From Phycisphaerae bacterium (lineage in GTDB: Bacteria > Planctomycetota > Phycisphaerae > Phycisphaerales > SM1A02): DNA of 64,000 bases. How positions within the stretch are numbered: position 1 is the first letter of the stretch; each line of letters opens with the position of its first letter. The stretch covers positions 29,507 to 93,506 of the forward strand of contig JAEUIU010000029.1 of assembly GCA_016795065.1 (NCBI GenBank), written 5' to 3'. The translations under genes were made by a program, and so were the position numbers. The notes under the pieces were generated by a model, which was given only the letters and a program-made list of their open reading frames with translations, did no database searches and was not told the DNA's origin. This document shows positions 27,223 to 37,082 of the stretch, one piece after another.

Positions 27223-28380
27223 CTACAGCGCCGAGATCGCCTTGCGGTGCTGTCGCACCCACTCGCACTTGCGGGCGACAAGGTCCATGAACGCCGCGCC
27301 GGGCAGGTCAGCGAACGACCCTTGGTTGGCCACCGGCACGGCGCTTTCGGCGATGATCGCCTCGACCATCAGCCAGGGGATCATCGATCGTTCCTCGAGC
27401 GTGACCGGTCGGGGCGAGGCACCGAGGTAACCGTGCAGGAACGCCTGGAGGCGTCGGGCATCGAAATCCGCGGGCCAGTCCAGCGGTGAGGTACCGCCCT
27501 CGCCGCGGATCGCGAACTGGGCCATGCCGTTGGCGATCTCGGTAATCCACGGCTCGCTGCGGGTGCTGTCGAAGTCGATGACCGCGGCAACGGAGAAGTT
27601 CGACGAGCCGCGCTGGAAGATCACATTGCCGGGGTGCCAGTCGCCGTGCACGGCCGACGGACGGAGGCCCGCGAAGCCAAGGTCACGGATCTCCTCGATC
27701 GCCCGGGCATAGGTCTCCTCGAGATAACGCACCGCGTCGCCGAAGTACTTCTCGTCCACGCCCGGGTCGACACGCCGCACCGAGGCGGGCAGCCTCGAGA
27801 GCGCCGAGCGCACCGTTTGCGAGTTGTGAAACGATGCCGGAACCGCCTGCGACGTGTCGAAGTCGCGGGTGATCCGGTGGAGACGGGCGAGCGCGTCGCC
27901 GGCTCGGGCCGCACCGCGGACCGTCTTGTCGTAACGCTCGCCGATCACGAATCGGAACATCTCGTAGGCGTACTCGCCAGCCACGATGAGCGTGTCACCG
28001 GTCGAGCGGTCGGCCAGCAGTGGCGCGACCGGAAAGCCCTGCCTGGCGAGCGCCGCCTGGAGTGCATGCGAGTAGCGGATGCGGGCGACAGGATGACGCT
28101 CCAGCAGTCGCCGCTTCAGAAGAAACTCACCGCGCTCGGTCGAGATCTTGAGTTTGGGGGCCGACCGAGAGCCGCGCCGGTATTCGCGGGCCACCTCAAT
28201 GTGGCCCAGGTCAAAGCGCGGAAGAATGCGATCCAACTCCGCACGAGAATAGGTTTCCCAGCCGCGAAGCACTCCCTCGCCGGGAGCGCCGATCACCTCG
28301 CCAATGTCGCTTCCGTCTTTCTCGCGGTCGTGGTCGCGGGCGTGGCCGCTGGAGGGCTGCTCATCATGGCCTCGTGACAT
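27223..28380 (-). CDS. APH-fold phosphotransferase
   Basis: A 385-residue protein of the aminoglycoside-phosphotransferase/HSK2-like kinase fold. The catalytic loop SAVHGDWHPGNVIF (about 243-256) and the metal-binding AVIDFDSTR (about 267-275) are clear. N-terminal residues 1-35 are charged and low complexity. The substrate is unknown; antibiotic resistance is not implied, since this fold also covers homoserine, choline and spore-coat kinases. The ATG at 28380 is 9 bases after TACTGT on the reverse strand, a possible own promoter. It follows yicC by 59 bases on the same strand. Confidence 0.8.
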   Translation of the reverse strand: MSRGHDEQPSSGHARDHDREKDGSDIGEVIGAPGEGVLRGWETYSRAELDRILPRFDLGHIEVAREYRRGSRSAPKLKISTERGEFLLKRRLLERHPVARIRYSHALQAALARQGFPVAPLLADRSTGDTLIVAGEYAYEMFRFVIGERYDKTVRGAARAGDALARLHRITRDFDTSQAVPASFHNSQTVRSALSRLPASVRRVDPGVDEKYFGDAVRYLEETYARAIEEIRDLGFAGLRPSAVHGDWHPGNVIFQRGSSNFSVAAVIDFDSTRSEPWITEIANGMAQFAIRGEGGTSPLDWPADFDARRLQAFLHGYLGASPRPVTLEERSMIPWLMVEAIIAESAVPVANQGSFADLPGAAFMDLVARKCEWVRQHRKAISAL

Positions 28381-28389
28381 GGCGAGCGC

Positions 28390-28395
28390 ACAGTA
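28390..28395 (-). promoter_or_regulatory. -10 box (TACTGT) for the APH-fold gene, near-leaderless
   Basis: TACTGT on the reverse strand ends 9 bases before the ATG at 28380. Weaker match than the others in the window. Confidence 0.35.
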
Positions 28396-28439
28396 CCAAC
28401 CGAAAGCGCACCAACGGAAGGAAATCCGTGGGCCCGGAC

Positions 28440-29327
28440 CTACTCCGCGTTCGCCGCCTGCTCCTTGATCCGATCGATCGCCGTCTTCATCTCGACGATG
28501 CGCCGGGCGATCTCGCCGTCGGAGGACTTGCTCGCGATCGTGTTCGCCTCGCGAAGCATCTCTTGGGCGAGGAAGTCCAGGGTCCTCCCGGCGGGTTCCT
28601 CGCTCTTGGGGTCGAGGATCGCCTCGAATTGATCGATGTGTCCGGACAGTCGGGCGATCTCTTCGGCGATGTCGGAACGCTCGGCGAACATCGCGACCTC
28701 CCGGAGGAGGTCCTCGTCCTTCACCGTGGAACCGACTTCGGCGAGCATCTGGTTGACGCGCTGGCGAAGACGATCCTGGTACTGGCGGACCACTTCGGGT
28801 GCCCGCAACCTCACCACGGAGAGCCGCTCGCGCAGGGCCCCGCCGAAACCCATCAGGAGCTTGTGGAGCGACTCACCCTCGCGGGCCCGCATCGCGAGCA
28901 TGCGTTCGCAGGCCTCGTCGAGCAGTCGCATGAGGACCGGGCGGGCGCTGTCCGCAACGCGATCGGGACTAAGGCCGACGACACCCGGTACGGTGAGAAG
29001 CGTGGCCAGATCGATGGTCATGCGACCCTCAAGCTCCGGCGGAATTGCCGCAGCCATGCGCTTGATGAAGGCACGGGCAGCCTCGACGTTCACCTCACCG
29101 GCAGCATCGCTGGCCGAAAGGCCCAGCCGCACCGAGACGGTGACGCTGCCGCGCGAGACGCGCTTCGAGAGCGCGGCCTCAAGCTCGGCCTCAAGTGCCG
29201 AGAGTTCATCCGGCACGCGCACCGTCGCCTTGAAGAACTTGTTGTTGACTGAGCGGACCTCAACCGAATACTGCCGGCCACCCTGCTCTGCGGTCGCCAC
29301 ACCAAAACCGGTCATCGAGCGGATCAT
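28440..29327 (-). CDS. YicC family endoribonuclease
   Basis: A 295-residue YicC/YloC family protein. The hallmark start MIRSMTGFG, then VEVRSVNNKF near residue 28, and the C-terminal DUF1732 part with HIDQFEAIL, GRTLDFLAQEMLREANT and EMKTAIDRIKEQ are intact. E. coli YicC is reported to act as an endoribonuclease; the role here is assumed to be the same. ATG at 29327 has GAGG about 12 bases upstream and matches the family start. It lies after secG (79 bases) and before the APH gene. Confidence 0.9.
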   Translation of the reverse strand: MIRSMTGFGVATAEQGGRQYSVEVRSVNNKFFKATVRVPDELSALEAELEAALSKRVSRGSVTVSVRLGLSASDAAGEVNVEAARAFIKRMAAAIPPELEGRMTIDLATLLTVPGVVGLSPDRVADSARPVLMRLLDEACERMLAMRAREGESLHKLLMGFGGALRERLSVVRLRAPEVVRQYQDRLRQRVNQMLAEVGSTVKDEDLLREVAMFAERSDIAEEIARLSGHIDQFEAILDPKSEEPAGRTLDFLAQEMLREANTIASKSSDGEIARRIVEMKTAIDRIKEQAANAE

Positions 29328-29406
29328 GCGTTGGCCATTCCTCACCGTCGTTGGGGTCCGTCGTTCAGGTGTTCAAGCCACCTTGCCGCGCCGCAGCGTC
29401 TGATCG

Positions 29407-29865
29407 TTAGCCAGGCTTCTCGCCGGAGCTTGCCGGCGTCGCTGGCGGAGTTGTTGGCTGAGTTGCTGGCGGAGTCGTTGGCGGCGTGACTGCAGCCGGT
29501 GCACCAGAGGCAGGGCTGTTGTTCGCGGCCCCTTCCTTGGGCGCCGTCTCGCCACTCGGGGTTGAACCATCCTCGGTCGTTTCAGCCGGCGCGGTGATTG
29601 CCGGATCCGGTACCACCGCTGACGCTGACGTGTCGGCGATGTTGAGTCCAATGGCGACCACGAGGTAGACGAAGAAGCCGCCCACCGTCGCGACGGTCAG
29701 GGCGTCACCGGTCCGACCACCGAACGCCGTGTCGTTGCCGCCGCCCGCGCCGCCGAAGGCCGTCGCGAGACCGCCGCCCTGGGGACGCTGGACGAGAATG
29801 ATCAGGACCAACGCGCCGGAGACGACGACGAAGGCAAGGGTCAGAAGAAAGAATGGGATCGACAT
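29407..29865 (-). CDS. secG: Protein translocase subunit SecG with long Pro/Thr tail
   Basis: A 152-residue SecG, a small subunit of the SecYEG channel. Two membrane helices (about 3-25 and 58-76) flank the conserved loop VQRPQGGGLATAFGGAGG. The C-terminal 75 residues are Pro/Thr/Ala-rich, about double the usual length, with short repeats (PTTPPAT) encoded by a tandem DNA repeat at about 29440-29490. It follows tpiA by 155 bases on the same strand, a gene order seen in other bacteria. Confidence 0.9.
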   Translation of the reverse strand: MSIPFFLLTLAFVVVSGALVLIILVQRPQGGGLATAFGGAGGGNDTAFGGRTGDALTVATVGGFFVYLVVAIGLNIADTSASAVVPDPAITAPAETTEDGSTPSGETAPKEGAANNSPASGAPAAVTPPTTPPATQPTTPPATPASSGEKPG

Positions 29866-30020
29866 GGGCGTTGATGCACCGCGTGAGGTCCCGCCTCACT
29901 CAACTCCAAGGCCCGGACGACGGGTCGAACAACCGGCAAGCGGAGTTCGCTGTGGAGCGAGGCGAATCGCGGATGATAGCGAGAGCCGCGGGCCCCCCGG
30001 CGACCTCGGCGGAGATTTGG

Positions 30021-30854
30021 TTATCTGCCCACAGCGGAGCCACGAGCAGCGGCCGCGGCACAGATGCCCAGGAAGTCGTTTGGCTTGAGCGAGGCCCCGC
30101 CGATCAGGCCACCATCGATATCCGGTTGCCGAAGGAGTTCGGCGGCGTTCCCGAGGTTCATCGAGCCTCCATAGATGATCCGGATGCCGCCCGCCTCGTC
30201 GGCCCCATAGAGGGTCCCGAGGATCCCCCGAACATGGGCGTGGGCGTGCTGGGCGTCTTGCGGCGTGGCGGTGTTCCCAGTGCCGATCGCCCACACCGGC
30301 TCGTAGGCCACCACCACCTGCCGGAGGTCTTCGGCCTCGACGTCGGCGAGCCCTTCGCGAACCTGTCGGTCGAGCACCGCAAGATGCTCGTTGGCCTTTC
30401 GCTCGCCTAACGTCTCGCCAATGCAGAGGACGACAATCAGCCCGTAGTCGAGAGCGATGCGGACCTTGCGGGCTAACAGCTCGTCGTCCTCGCTCAGCCC
30501 GTAGTGAGCACCGTGCCGGCGCTCGGAGTGCCCGACGAGAGCGACCTGCACACCAAGGTCCGTCAGCATGTTGGCGCTGACCTGCCCGGTGAACGCCCCG
30601 CCATCTTCGGCACTGACATCCTGGGCACCCAGCAGGACCGACCGATGGCCCAACGCGTGGCCGACAGCCTGAAGGTAGGGGAAGGGGGGAAAGACGGCGA
30701 CATCAACGGTCTCAACGACCGCCCTCCCTTGCGTCTCGGCCCGACCGCGATCCGACACACCCGTGGATACCGACTCCGCCAGTTCCGTGGCGGTGATCAG
30801 CTCGGTGTTCATCTTCCAATTCCCACCCACAAACGGGGTTCGATGGCGGTTCAC
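30021..30854 (-). CDS. tpiA: Triosephosphate isomerase
   Basis: A 277-residue TIM-barrel enzyme interconverting dihydroxyacetone phosphate and glyceraldehyde 3-phosphate. Active-site residues: K14 in GGNWKMN, H109 in VALVGHSERR and the base E185 in AYEPVWAIGTG; the phosphate loop YGGSMN and GGASLK are present. A 15-20-residue insertion follows the first helix (GVSDRGRAETQGRA). The start is GTG at 30854, with GGAG 6 bases upstream. Divergent from alaS across a 194-base gap. Confidence 0.94.
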   Translation of the reverse strand: MNRHRTPFVGGNWKMNTELITATELAESVSTGVSDRGRAETQGRAVVETVDVAVFPPFPYLQAVGHALGHRSVLLGAQDVSAEDGGAFTGQVSANMLTDLGVQVALVGHSERRHGAHYGLSEDDELLARKVRIALDYGLIVVLCIGETLGERKANEHLAVLDRQVREGLADVEAEDLRQVVVAYEPVWAIGTGNTATPQDAQHAHAHVRGILGTLYGADEAGGIRIIYGGSMNLGNAAELLRQPDIDGGLIGGASLKPNDFLGICAAAAARGSAVGR

Positions 30855-30969
30855 GGGAGGCTCCAGTTCCAATGGCGGGATCCGGGCCGCGCTGAGGGCC
30901 GGGCTCGCGTCCGGCCGCCCCAACCCGGCGCGGTCTCATCATGCAGGGAAGAACACGATACCGTCCCTG

Positions 30970-30975
30970 TACACT
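30970..30975 (+). promoter_or_regulatory. -10 box (TACACT) upstream of alaS
   Basis: TGTACACT gives a good -10. It would leave an untranslated leader of about 65 bases, rich in C and G, before the ATG at 31049. No clear -35. Confidence 0.4.
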
Positions 30976-31048
30976 GCCCGGCTCGCTCGATCCGCCCCGT
31001 GGCCCACCACCGGGGGGAGCCGGCGCCCCCCGCTCCAGGCAGTCCACC

Positions 31049-33874
31049 ATGGCCCCGAAGTCGCTCACCGCCGCCGAGATCCGTCGCACCTTCGTCGAGT
31101 TTTTCGTCGCGAAATGCGGCCACACCGACGTGCCCTCGAGCCCGGTCGTCCCGCACGAGGACCCGACGCTCCTCTTCACCAACGCCGGCATGAACCAGTT
31201 CAAGGATGTCTTCCTTGGACGCGGCAAGCGAACCTACACGCGGGCGGTAAACACCCAGAAGTGCATCCGCGCCGGCGGCAAGCACAACGACCTCGAGGAC
31301 GTGGGCAAGGACACCTATCACCACACCTTCTTCGAGATGCTCGGCAACTGGTCCTTCGGCGACTACTTCAAGAAGGAATCGATCTCGTGGGGTTGGGAAC
31401 TGCTGACGAAGGTGTACGGGCTCGATCCGTCGCGCCTCTACGTCACCTGGTTCGAGGGCAACGCCTCACAGGGTCTTGAGCCCGACCACGAGGCCCGCGA
31501 TCTCTGGCTTCAGTTCCTGCCCGCCGATCACGTCCTTCCCGGCAACATGAAGGACAACTTCTGGGAGATGGGCGAGACCGGACCCTGCGGCCCCTGCTCC
31601 GAAATTCACTTCGACCGTATCGGCGGACGCAACGCGGCGAAGCTGGTCAACAGCGGCGATCCCGATGTCCTTGAGATCTGGAACCACGTCTTCATCCAGT
31701 TCAACCGCGAGGCCGACCGCTCGCTCAAGCAGCTTCCCGCGAAGCACGTCGACACCGGGATGGGGCTCGAGCGACTGGTGAGCGTCCTTCAGGACAAGCG
31801 ATCCAACTACGACACCGACGTCTTCAGCCCGATCTTCGCCGCGATCCAGAAGCGGACCGGCGCCCGCCCCTACTCGGGCTCCCTCACCGATCACCTCGAC
31901 ATCGCCTATCGCGTCGTCGCCGACCACATCCGCTGCCTCACTGTTGCGATCAGCGACGGCGCGGCCCCCAGCAACGAGGGCCGCGGCTACGTGCTGCGCC
32001 GCATTCTCCGCCGCGCCGTGCGACATGGGCACCAGACGCTCGGCGTGCACGGCCCGTTCCTGCGCGATCTCGTTCCCGTGGTGGTCGAAACGTTAGGTCC
32101 GGCCTTCCCCGGCCTGGCCAAGAACGTCGACAAGGTCCGCCACACCATCGAGGAGGAGGAGGTCCAGTTCGGCAAGACGCTCGAGCGCGGGCTGCAACTC
32201 TTCAGCGACGCCGCCCGCAAGGTGAAGTCGACCGGCGGCTCAGCCATCAGCGCCGAGGATGCCTTCCGGCTCCATGACACGTGGGGCTTCCCCGTCGACC
32301 TCACCCAGGTGATGGCCGAAGAGGCCGGCCTGTCCGTCGACGTGGCCGGCTACGAGCACCTGATGGAGGAGGCCCGCGAAAAGAGCCGCGCCGCCGCCGG
32401 AGGCGACGAGGGCCTGCACTTCCCGCCCGACGCGATCGCGACGCTCGAGCGTCAGAACGTCAATCCGACCAACGACTCGTTCAAGTTTGACGGTAAGCCG
32501 GTCACGGCCACGGTGCTGGCGATCTGGAACGGAAAGAACTTCGACCACCACGCATCGATGTCGACCTCGGTCAATGGCGACCGCCTCGCGGTCATCCTCG
32601 ACCGGACGTGCTGCTACGCGACGATGGGCGGCCAGGTGGGCGACACCGGCACGCTGCGCGTCGAGCGCACCGGGGCCACCTTCACCATCGAGGACACCCA
32701 GCGCGTCGGTCCATACGTCCTGCACTTGGGCACGGTGACGATGGGCAAGCTCAACGTCAACGACGACGCGACGGTGTCGCTCGACCGCGACCGCCGCGAG
32801 TCGATCCGGTCCAACCACACCACGACGCACCTGGTCAACTGGGCGCTGCGCGAAACGTTAGGTGACGAGATTGACCAGAAGGGCTCGCTCGTCGATCCCG
32901 AGAAACTCCGCTTCGACTTCAGCTTCAATCGGGGCATGACCTTTGACGAGATCGCCCAGGTCGAGGCCCTGGTCAACGAGCGCATCCGGGCCAACCTGCC
33001 CGTCCATGCCGAGGAAGCCCCGGTCGCGGCCGCGAAGCTCATCAAGGGCCTGCGGGCCGTCTTCGGCGAACGCTACCCCGATCCGGTCCGGGTCGTCTCG
33101 ATCGGTCCGTCGGTGGGCGACCTGCTCGCCAAGCCCGACTCCGATCTTGCCCGCGCCCATTCGGTCGAATTCTGCGGCGGCACCCACCTCGCCCACACCG
33201 GCGACGCCAGGAGCTTCGCCTTCCTGAGCGAAGGAGGCCTGGCGGCCGGCGTGCGCCGACTGACCGGCGTCACCGGAGGCGCTGCCCTCGCCGCGGAAGC
33301 GACCGCCAAGGACCTCCTCCAGCGGGCCCACGCCGCGAACAAGCTTGACGACAACGCCTTCCAGGCCGAGTGGAGCGAACTCACCAAGCTCCTCGAGCAC
33401 CTCACGGTTTCAGCCGTCTCTCGCGCTGCGATCGAAGGATCGTTCGAGCACCTGCGCGAGCGGGCCAAGACGCTGCGGAAGGCCGCCGAGGGCGCGAGCC
33501 GTGACGCGGTGATCGCCCAGGCGAAGCGATTCCTTGAGTCGCACGGCGGCGGTCCCATGATCGCGACCCTCGAGCAAGCCGATGCGCCCTCCCTGCTTGC
33601 GGCCCTCGACATGGCCCGGGCCCGGCATCCGGATCTCGCGTTCCTCTTCCTCTCCCCCGACGAGGACGGCGGCAAGATCGCCATCGCCGCGGCCTGCCCG
33701 AAGGAGGCGATCGCGAAGGGCCTCAAGGCCGGCGACTGGGTGAAGGTCACGGCCCAAGCCTGCGGTGGAAACGGTGGCGGCAAGCCCGACATCGCTCAAG
33801 CCGGCGGCAAGGATCCGGCGAAGCTGCTTGATGCGGTGCGGGCGGCTCGCGAGTTTGCGGCGTCGAAGGGCTAA
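31049..33874 (+). CDS. alaS: Alanine--tRNA ligase
   Basis: A 941-residue class II synthetase charging tRNA-Ala. The catalytic domain (1-240) has RTFVEFF, FTNAGMNQFKD and TGMGLERL. The editing domain has the zinc-type HTTTH (about 590-594) and CGGTHLAHTGD (C709, H713). The C-Ala domain ends the protein, with DGGKIAIAA and GGNGGGKPDIAQAGG. All parts are intact. ATG at 31049 is chosen over an upstream in-frame start (30941) because similarity begins with SLTAAEIRRTFVEFF. It is convergent with the kinase gene. Confidence 0.95.
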   Translation: MAPKSLTAAEIRRTFVEFFVAKCGHTDVPSSPVVPHEDPTLLFTNAGMNQFKDVFLGRGKRTYTRAVNTQKCIRAGGKHNDLEDVGKDTYHHTFFEMLGNWSFGDYFKKESISWGWELLTKVYGLDPSRLYVTWFEGNASQGLEPDHEARDLWLQFLPADHVLPGNMKDNFWEMGETGPCGPCSEIHFDRIGGRNAAKLVNSGDPDVLEIWNHVFIQFNREADRSLKQLPAKHVDTGMGLERLVSVLQDKRSNYDTDVFSPIFAAIQKRTGARPYSGSLTDHLDIAYRVVADHIRCLTVAISDGAAPSNEGRGYVLRRILRRAVRHGHQTLGVHGPFLRDLVPVVVETLGPAFPGLAKNVDKVRHTIEEEEVQFGKTLERGLQLFSDAARKVKSTGGSAISAEDAFRLHDTWGFPVDLTQVMAEEAGLSVDVAGYEHLMEEAREKSRAAAGGDEGLHFPPDAIATLERQNVNPTNDSFKFDGKPVTATVLAIWNGKNFDHHASMSTSVNGDRLAVILDRTCCYATMGGQVGDTGTLRVERTGATFTIEDTQRVGPYVLHLGTVTMGKLNVNDDATVSLDRDRRESIRSNHTTTHLVNWALRETLGDEIDQKGSLVDPEKLRFDFSFNRGMTFDEIAQVEALVNERIRANLPVHAEEAPVAAAKLIKGLRAVFGERYPDPVRVVSIGPSVGDLLAKPDSDLARAHSVEFCGGTHLAHTGDARSFAFLSEGGLAAGVRRLTGVTGGAALAAEATAKDLLQRAHAANKLDDNAFQAEWSELTKLLEHLTVSAVSRAAIEGSFEHLRERAKTLRKAAEGASRDAVIAQAKRFLESHGGGPMIATLEQADAPSLLAALDMARARHPDLAFLFLSPDEDGGKIAIAAACPKEAIAKGLKAGDWVKVTAQACGGNGGGKPDIAQAGGKDPAKLLDAVRAAREFAASKG

Positions 33875-33896
33875 GAATCTCGTTTCCTTGGAGGCG

Positions 33897-36800
33897 TCAC
33901 CGGGCTGGGTCCCGGCTCATCGCGGCGGCGCGGTCCACTCTGCTTACCGAATCCCAAAGTCGCACCGTCCCGTCGCCCGATGCCGTCGCGATGCGCGTGC
34001 CATCGGGGCTGAAGGTGACGGTGTAGATGTACGACGTGTGATGGTGTCGCTCGAAGACCTGTTCCCAGGTGATCGTGTCCCAGAGCCGGAGGGAGTTGTC
34101 GTTGGCGCCGCTGGCGACGCGACGGCCGTCGGGGCTGACCGCGATCGAGTAGATGAAATCCTGGTGGCCCCGCAAGCGTGCGACCTCATGGCCGTCAGCG
34201 ATGTCCATGACGGCGATGTCGCCATCCACGAGGCCCACCAGAAGCGTGCGTTGGTCGGCGAGGAACGCGACGCAGGAGACGATGGTGTCAAGGACGATCG
34301 TCCGCTTCGGCTCTGCGTCATCGACTCTGGTGATGAGCACGGTGCTGAATTCCGGCGGCAGCTCCTTGCCGGCCAGACCGAAGCGGACCTCACTTCGTCG
34401 ATGCCGAGCGTCGTAGGTCCCGGTCGGGTCGCGAACGATTCGTTCCGTATCGACGATCCGGTCCTGGGCCCGCACATCGTCGTCGACCGACAACGGGTCG
34501 ATGACCTCGCCGGTGCCGATCTGCCACGAGCGATTGCCGAGCGAACTCAGCGCGAGCAGCCTCGCCCCATCGTGCGAGAATCGGAGCGCATGCGGACTGT
34601 GCGCGTCACCAAGCACGGCGACCGCCTCGCCGGTGACTCCGTCCCACAGTCGTGCGACGCTGGGAAAGTACGAACTCGACGCCAGCAGCGACCCGTCCGG
34701 CGAGAACGCCACGCAGTACACATATCGATCGGTCGTGCGCAGCACGGTGGACTGCTCGGCCTTCACTTCACCGATCGTGATCATCGAACCCGAGGCGAGC
34801 GCCAATCGCGATCCATCGCCATTCAGCGCCATGGAGAGCGCCTTGGCCATGTCCTCCCCGGGAGTGTAGATGCGAAGCATCGTGCCATCGGAGGCGTCGC
34901 GCACGCGGACGCTGCCGTCGAGCGAACTGGTCGCCACGCGGTTCCCGTTGGATGAGTAAGAGATGCCGCGAATGGATCGCGTATGCCCGGGCCAGCGGCC
35001 GACCAGCGCCATGCTCGCGCTGTCGATGACTTGCGTCTCACGGACGATGGATCCGCTGGCGAACTCTTGGTGGTGCGGCCGAAACGCGACGACGCGCCCG
35101 TTCTCGGTGCTGCGATAGTCACCGAGCTTCGAACCGGTCGTTGCGTCGAAGGTGGAGACCAGATAGGAGTTCTGTGGGTACCCGACCGTCATGACGATGG
35201 TGCTGCCATCGGACCTGAGTGAGATGCTGAGATGGCCAAGCATCGACTCATCTTGCATCGACAACCGCTCCGACCAGAGAACCTCGCGGCGACGGGCATC
35301 CCACGCGGTCAACGAGTCGCGGCCCATCGCCACGACCAGGCCGCCATCGTTCGCGACGTCGGTGTCGATGATCCCTGAAGGCGCATCGACCCAGCGGTGC
35401 ACCTCCGTCAGCGTTTCGATGTCGATGAGTCGCACATCGCACGCCCCGTCGCCGCTCCCCTCGGGCGAACCGGTCACCACGGAGAGAAGCGGCGCCGTCG
35501 AGGCCGCGTCGACACCGATGACCTCGGCGTCCAGCGCCAACTCACTGCGCACGCGACCAGTCGCGACATCCCAAACCCGAAGACGGTTGTCCCGCGTGAC
35601 CGCAGCGATTCGCTCGCCATCGGGAAGGAAAGCGATCTCGCCGACGATCGGACTCGGTGTCGCGATGCGCGTCATCCACGGATCGGTGTTGCGATCGAGG
35701 TGCTGCCACTCCCAACCGCGCAACTCCGGCGGAGCAAGGTCGAGATTCCGCCGCGCGGCAACGACATCATCGCGGTCGATCGCCGCCGTCGCCGCCTCGA
35801 TGCGGGCTCGATAGCTTGACCAGCGTTCGGCCTTCGCCCGGGCGTTCGCATCGATCGCGAACGTCGTAGCGGCGACCGCGCCGAGTCCCAGGGCGAGCAT
35901 GACGCCCACCACGCCGGCCACCATCGCCCTGTTCCGCGAGGCGAACTTCGACAGTTGGTAAAAGGTGCTGGGCGGGCGTGCCGCGATCGGCTCGTGATGG
36001 AGATGGCGCCGGATGTCGTCGGCGAGATCGGCCACCGCTTGGTATCGCCGGTCGGGGTCCTTCTCCAACGCCTTGGTGACGATCGTCTCGATGTCGCCTC
36101 GGTACGATCGATTCACCGAGCTCAGCCGGGTGTGGGTTTCCTCGCGAATCACCCGCGCCGCCTCGGGCAGGGAGCGATCGCGCACGTCGTAGGGCAGGCG
36201 ATCGGCCAGCACCTCGTACAGGAGGACACCCAAGGCATACACATCGGTGCGGGCATCGACGCGCGACGGATCGCCGCCGACCTGCTCAGGGCTCATGTAC
36301 GGAAGGGTGCCGATCACCTGCCCCGGCATGGTGTGGTCCGTCGTCGCTGGACTGTCGCCGGCGGTGGAGGTGGCGATGCCGAAATCGATCACCTTCGCGT
36401 TGCCGTCGTCGCCGATGAGGATGTTGTCCGGCTTCAGATCGCGATGGATCACACCGCGCTGGTGGGCGTACGCGACGGCGGCGCAGATCTGAAGGAAGAT
36501 CTCGAGCCGCCGCCGCAGCGCACAGTCGTGCGAACGCATGTACGCAGTGAGCTGCTGACCGCGCACGAGCTCCATCACGAAGAACGGCACCGGACGAGAG
36601 CCGTCACCCGGGTCGTGCACGCCCGCCTCGAAGATCTGGGCGATGCCAGGATGCTGCAACCGCCCGAGGACCTGCGTCTCGCGGCGAAATCGCCGGACCA
36701 GCGAGGTAGAGGTCGACCATCGATGGAGGACTTTTAGTGCGATGATCCGCTGCGGATCGCGCTGCTCGGCCTCGTAGACCGTGCCCATGCCGCCATCGCC

Positions 36801-37082
36801 GATCACGCGCAGGATGCGGTAGCCGCCGATCTCGTCGGGAAACCCGCGATCGGGAAGCGCGTCGTGCCCCACCGCCGCGCCGAAGATCGCCCCCGTGGCG
36901 ACGGACTTCTCGTCCAACAGATCCGCTTCGGTCGTGTCGCGGTCGAGGAGGTTCAGGACCGCCATGCGCAACTCCCGGTCATCGCCGCAGAGTCCGTCGA
37001 GTCGCGAGTCACGATCATCGCCGTGAAGGTCGCAAACCTCGATGAAGACCTCGCGAATCCGCTGGTGGGTGGGATCGGTCAC
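33897..37082 (-). CDS. Transmembrane Ser/Thr protein kinase with WD40 repeats
   Basis: A protein of about 1061 residues. The N-terminal kinase domain shows the glycine loop VIGDGGMGTVYEA, the VAIK lysine in IIALKVL, the catalytic HRDLKPDN and DFG in VIDFGIAT, and the APE-like SPEQ. One membrane helix follows (VAGVVGVMLALGLGAVAATTF). The outer half is a WD40 propeller, e.g. VYCVAFSPDGSLLASS, and VASGANDNSLRLWDT. Such kinases couple outside signals to Ser/Thr phosphorylation; the target is unknown. The start is GTG at 37082, which overlaps the sigma gene stop by 4 bases (GTGA); ATG at 37118 is the alternative. Probably co-transcribed with that sigma factor. Confidence 0.9.
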   Translation of the reverse strand: MTDPTHQRIREVFIEVCDLHGDDRDSRLDGLCGDDRELRMAVLNLLDRDTTEADLLDEKSVATGAIFGAAVGHDALPDRGFPDEIGGYRILRVIGDGGMGTVYEAEQRDPQRIIALKVLHRWSTSTSLVRRFRRETQVLGRLQHPGIAQIFEAGVHDPGDGSRPVPFFVMELVRGQQLTAYMRSHDCALRRRLEIFLQICAAVAYAHQRGVIHRDLKPDNILIGDDGNAKVIDFGIATSTAGDSPATTDHTMPGQVIGTLPYMSPEQVGGDPSRVDARTDVYALGVLLYEVLADRLPYDVRDRSLPEAARVIREETHTRLSSVNRSYRGDIETIVTKALEKDPDRRYQAVADLADDIRRHLHHEPIAARPPSTFYQLSKFASRNRAMVAGVVGVMLALGLGAVAATTFAIDANARAKAERWSSYRARIEAATAAIDRDDVVAARRNLDLAPPELRGWEWQHLDRNTDPWMTRIATPSPIVGEIAFLPDGERIAAVTRDNRLRVWDVATGRVRSELALDAEVIGVDAASTAPLLSVVTGSPEGSGDGACDVRLIDIETLTEVHRWVDAPSGIIDTDVANDGGLVVAMGRDSLTAWDARRREVLWSERLSMQDESMLGHLSISLRSDGSTIVMTVGYPQNSYLVSTFDATTGSKLGDYRSTENGRVVAFRPHHQEFASGSIVRETQVIDSASMALVGRWPGHTRSIRGISYSSNGNRVATSSLDGSVRVRDASDGTMLRIYTPGEDMAKALSMALNGDGSRLALASGSMITIGEVKAEQSTVLRTTDRYVYCVAFSPDGSLLASSSYFPSVARLWDGVTGEAVAVLGDAHSPHALRFSHDGARLLALSSLGNRSWQIGTGEVIDPLSVDDDVRAQDRIVDTERIVRDPTGTYDARHRRSEVRFGLAGKELPPEFSTVLITRVDDAEPKRTIVLDTIVSCVAFLADQRTLLVGLVDGDIAVMDIADGHEVARLRGHQDFIYSIAVSPDGRRVASGANDNSLRLWDTITWEQVFERHHHTSYIYTVTFSPDGTRIATASGDGTVRLWDSVSRVDRAAAMSRDPAR

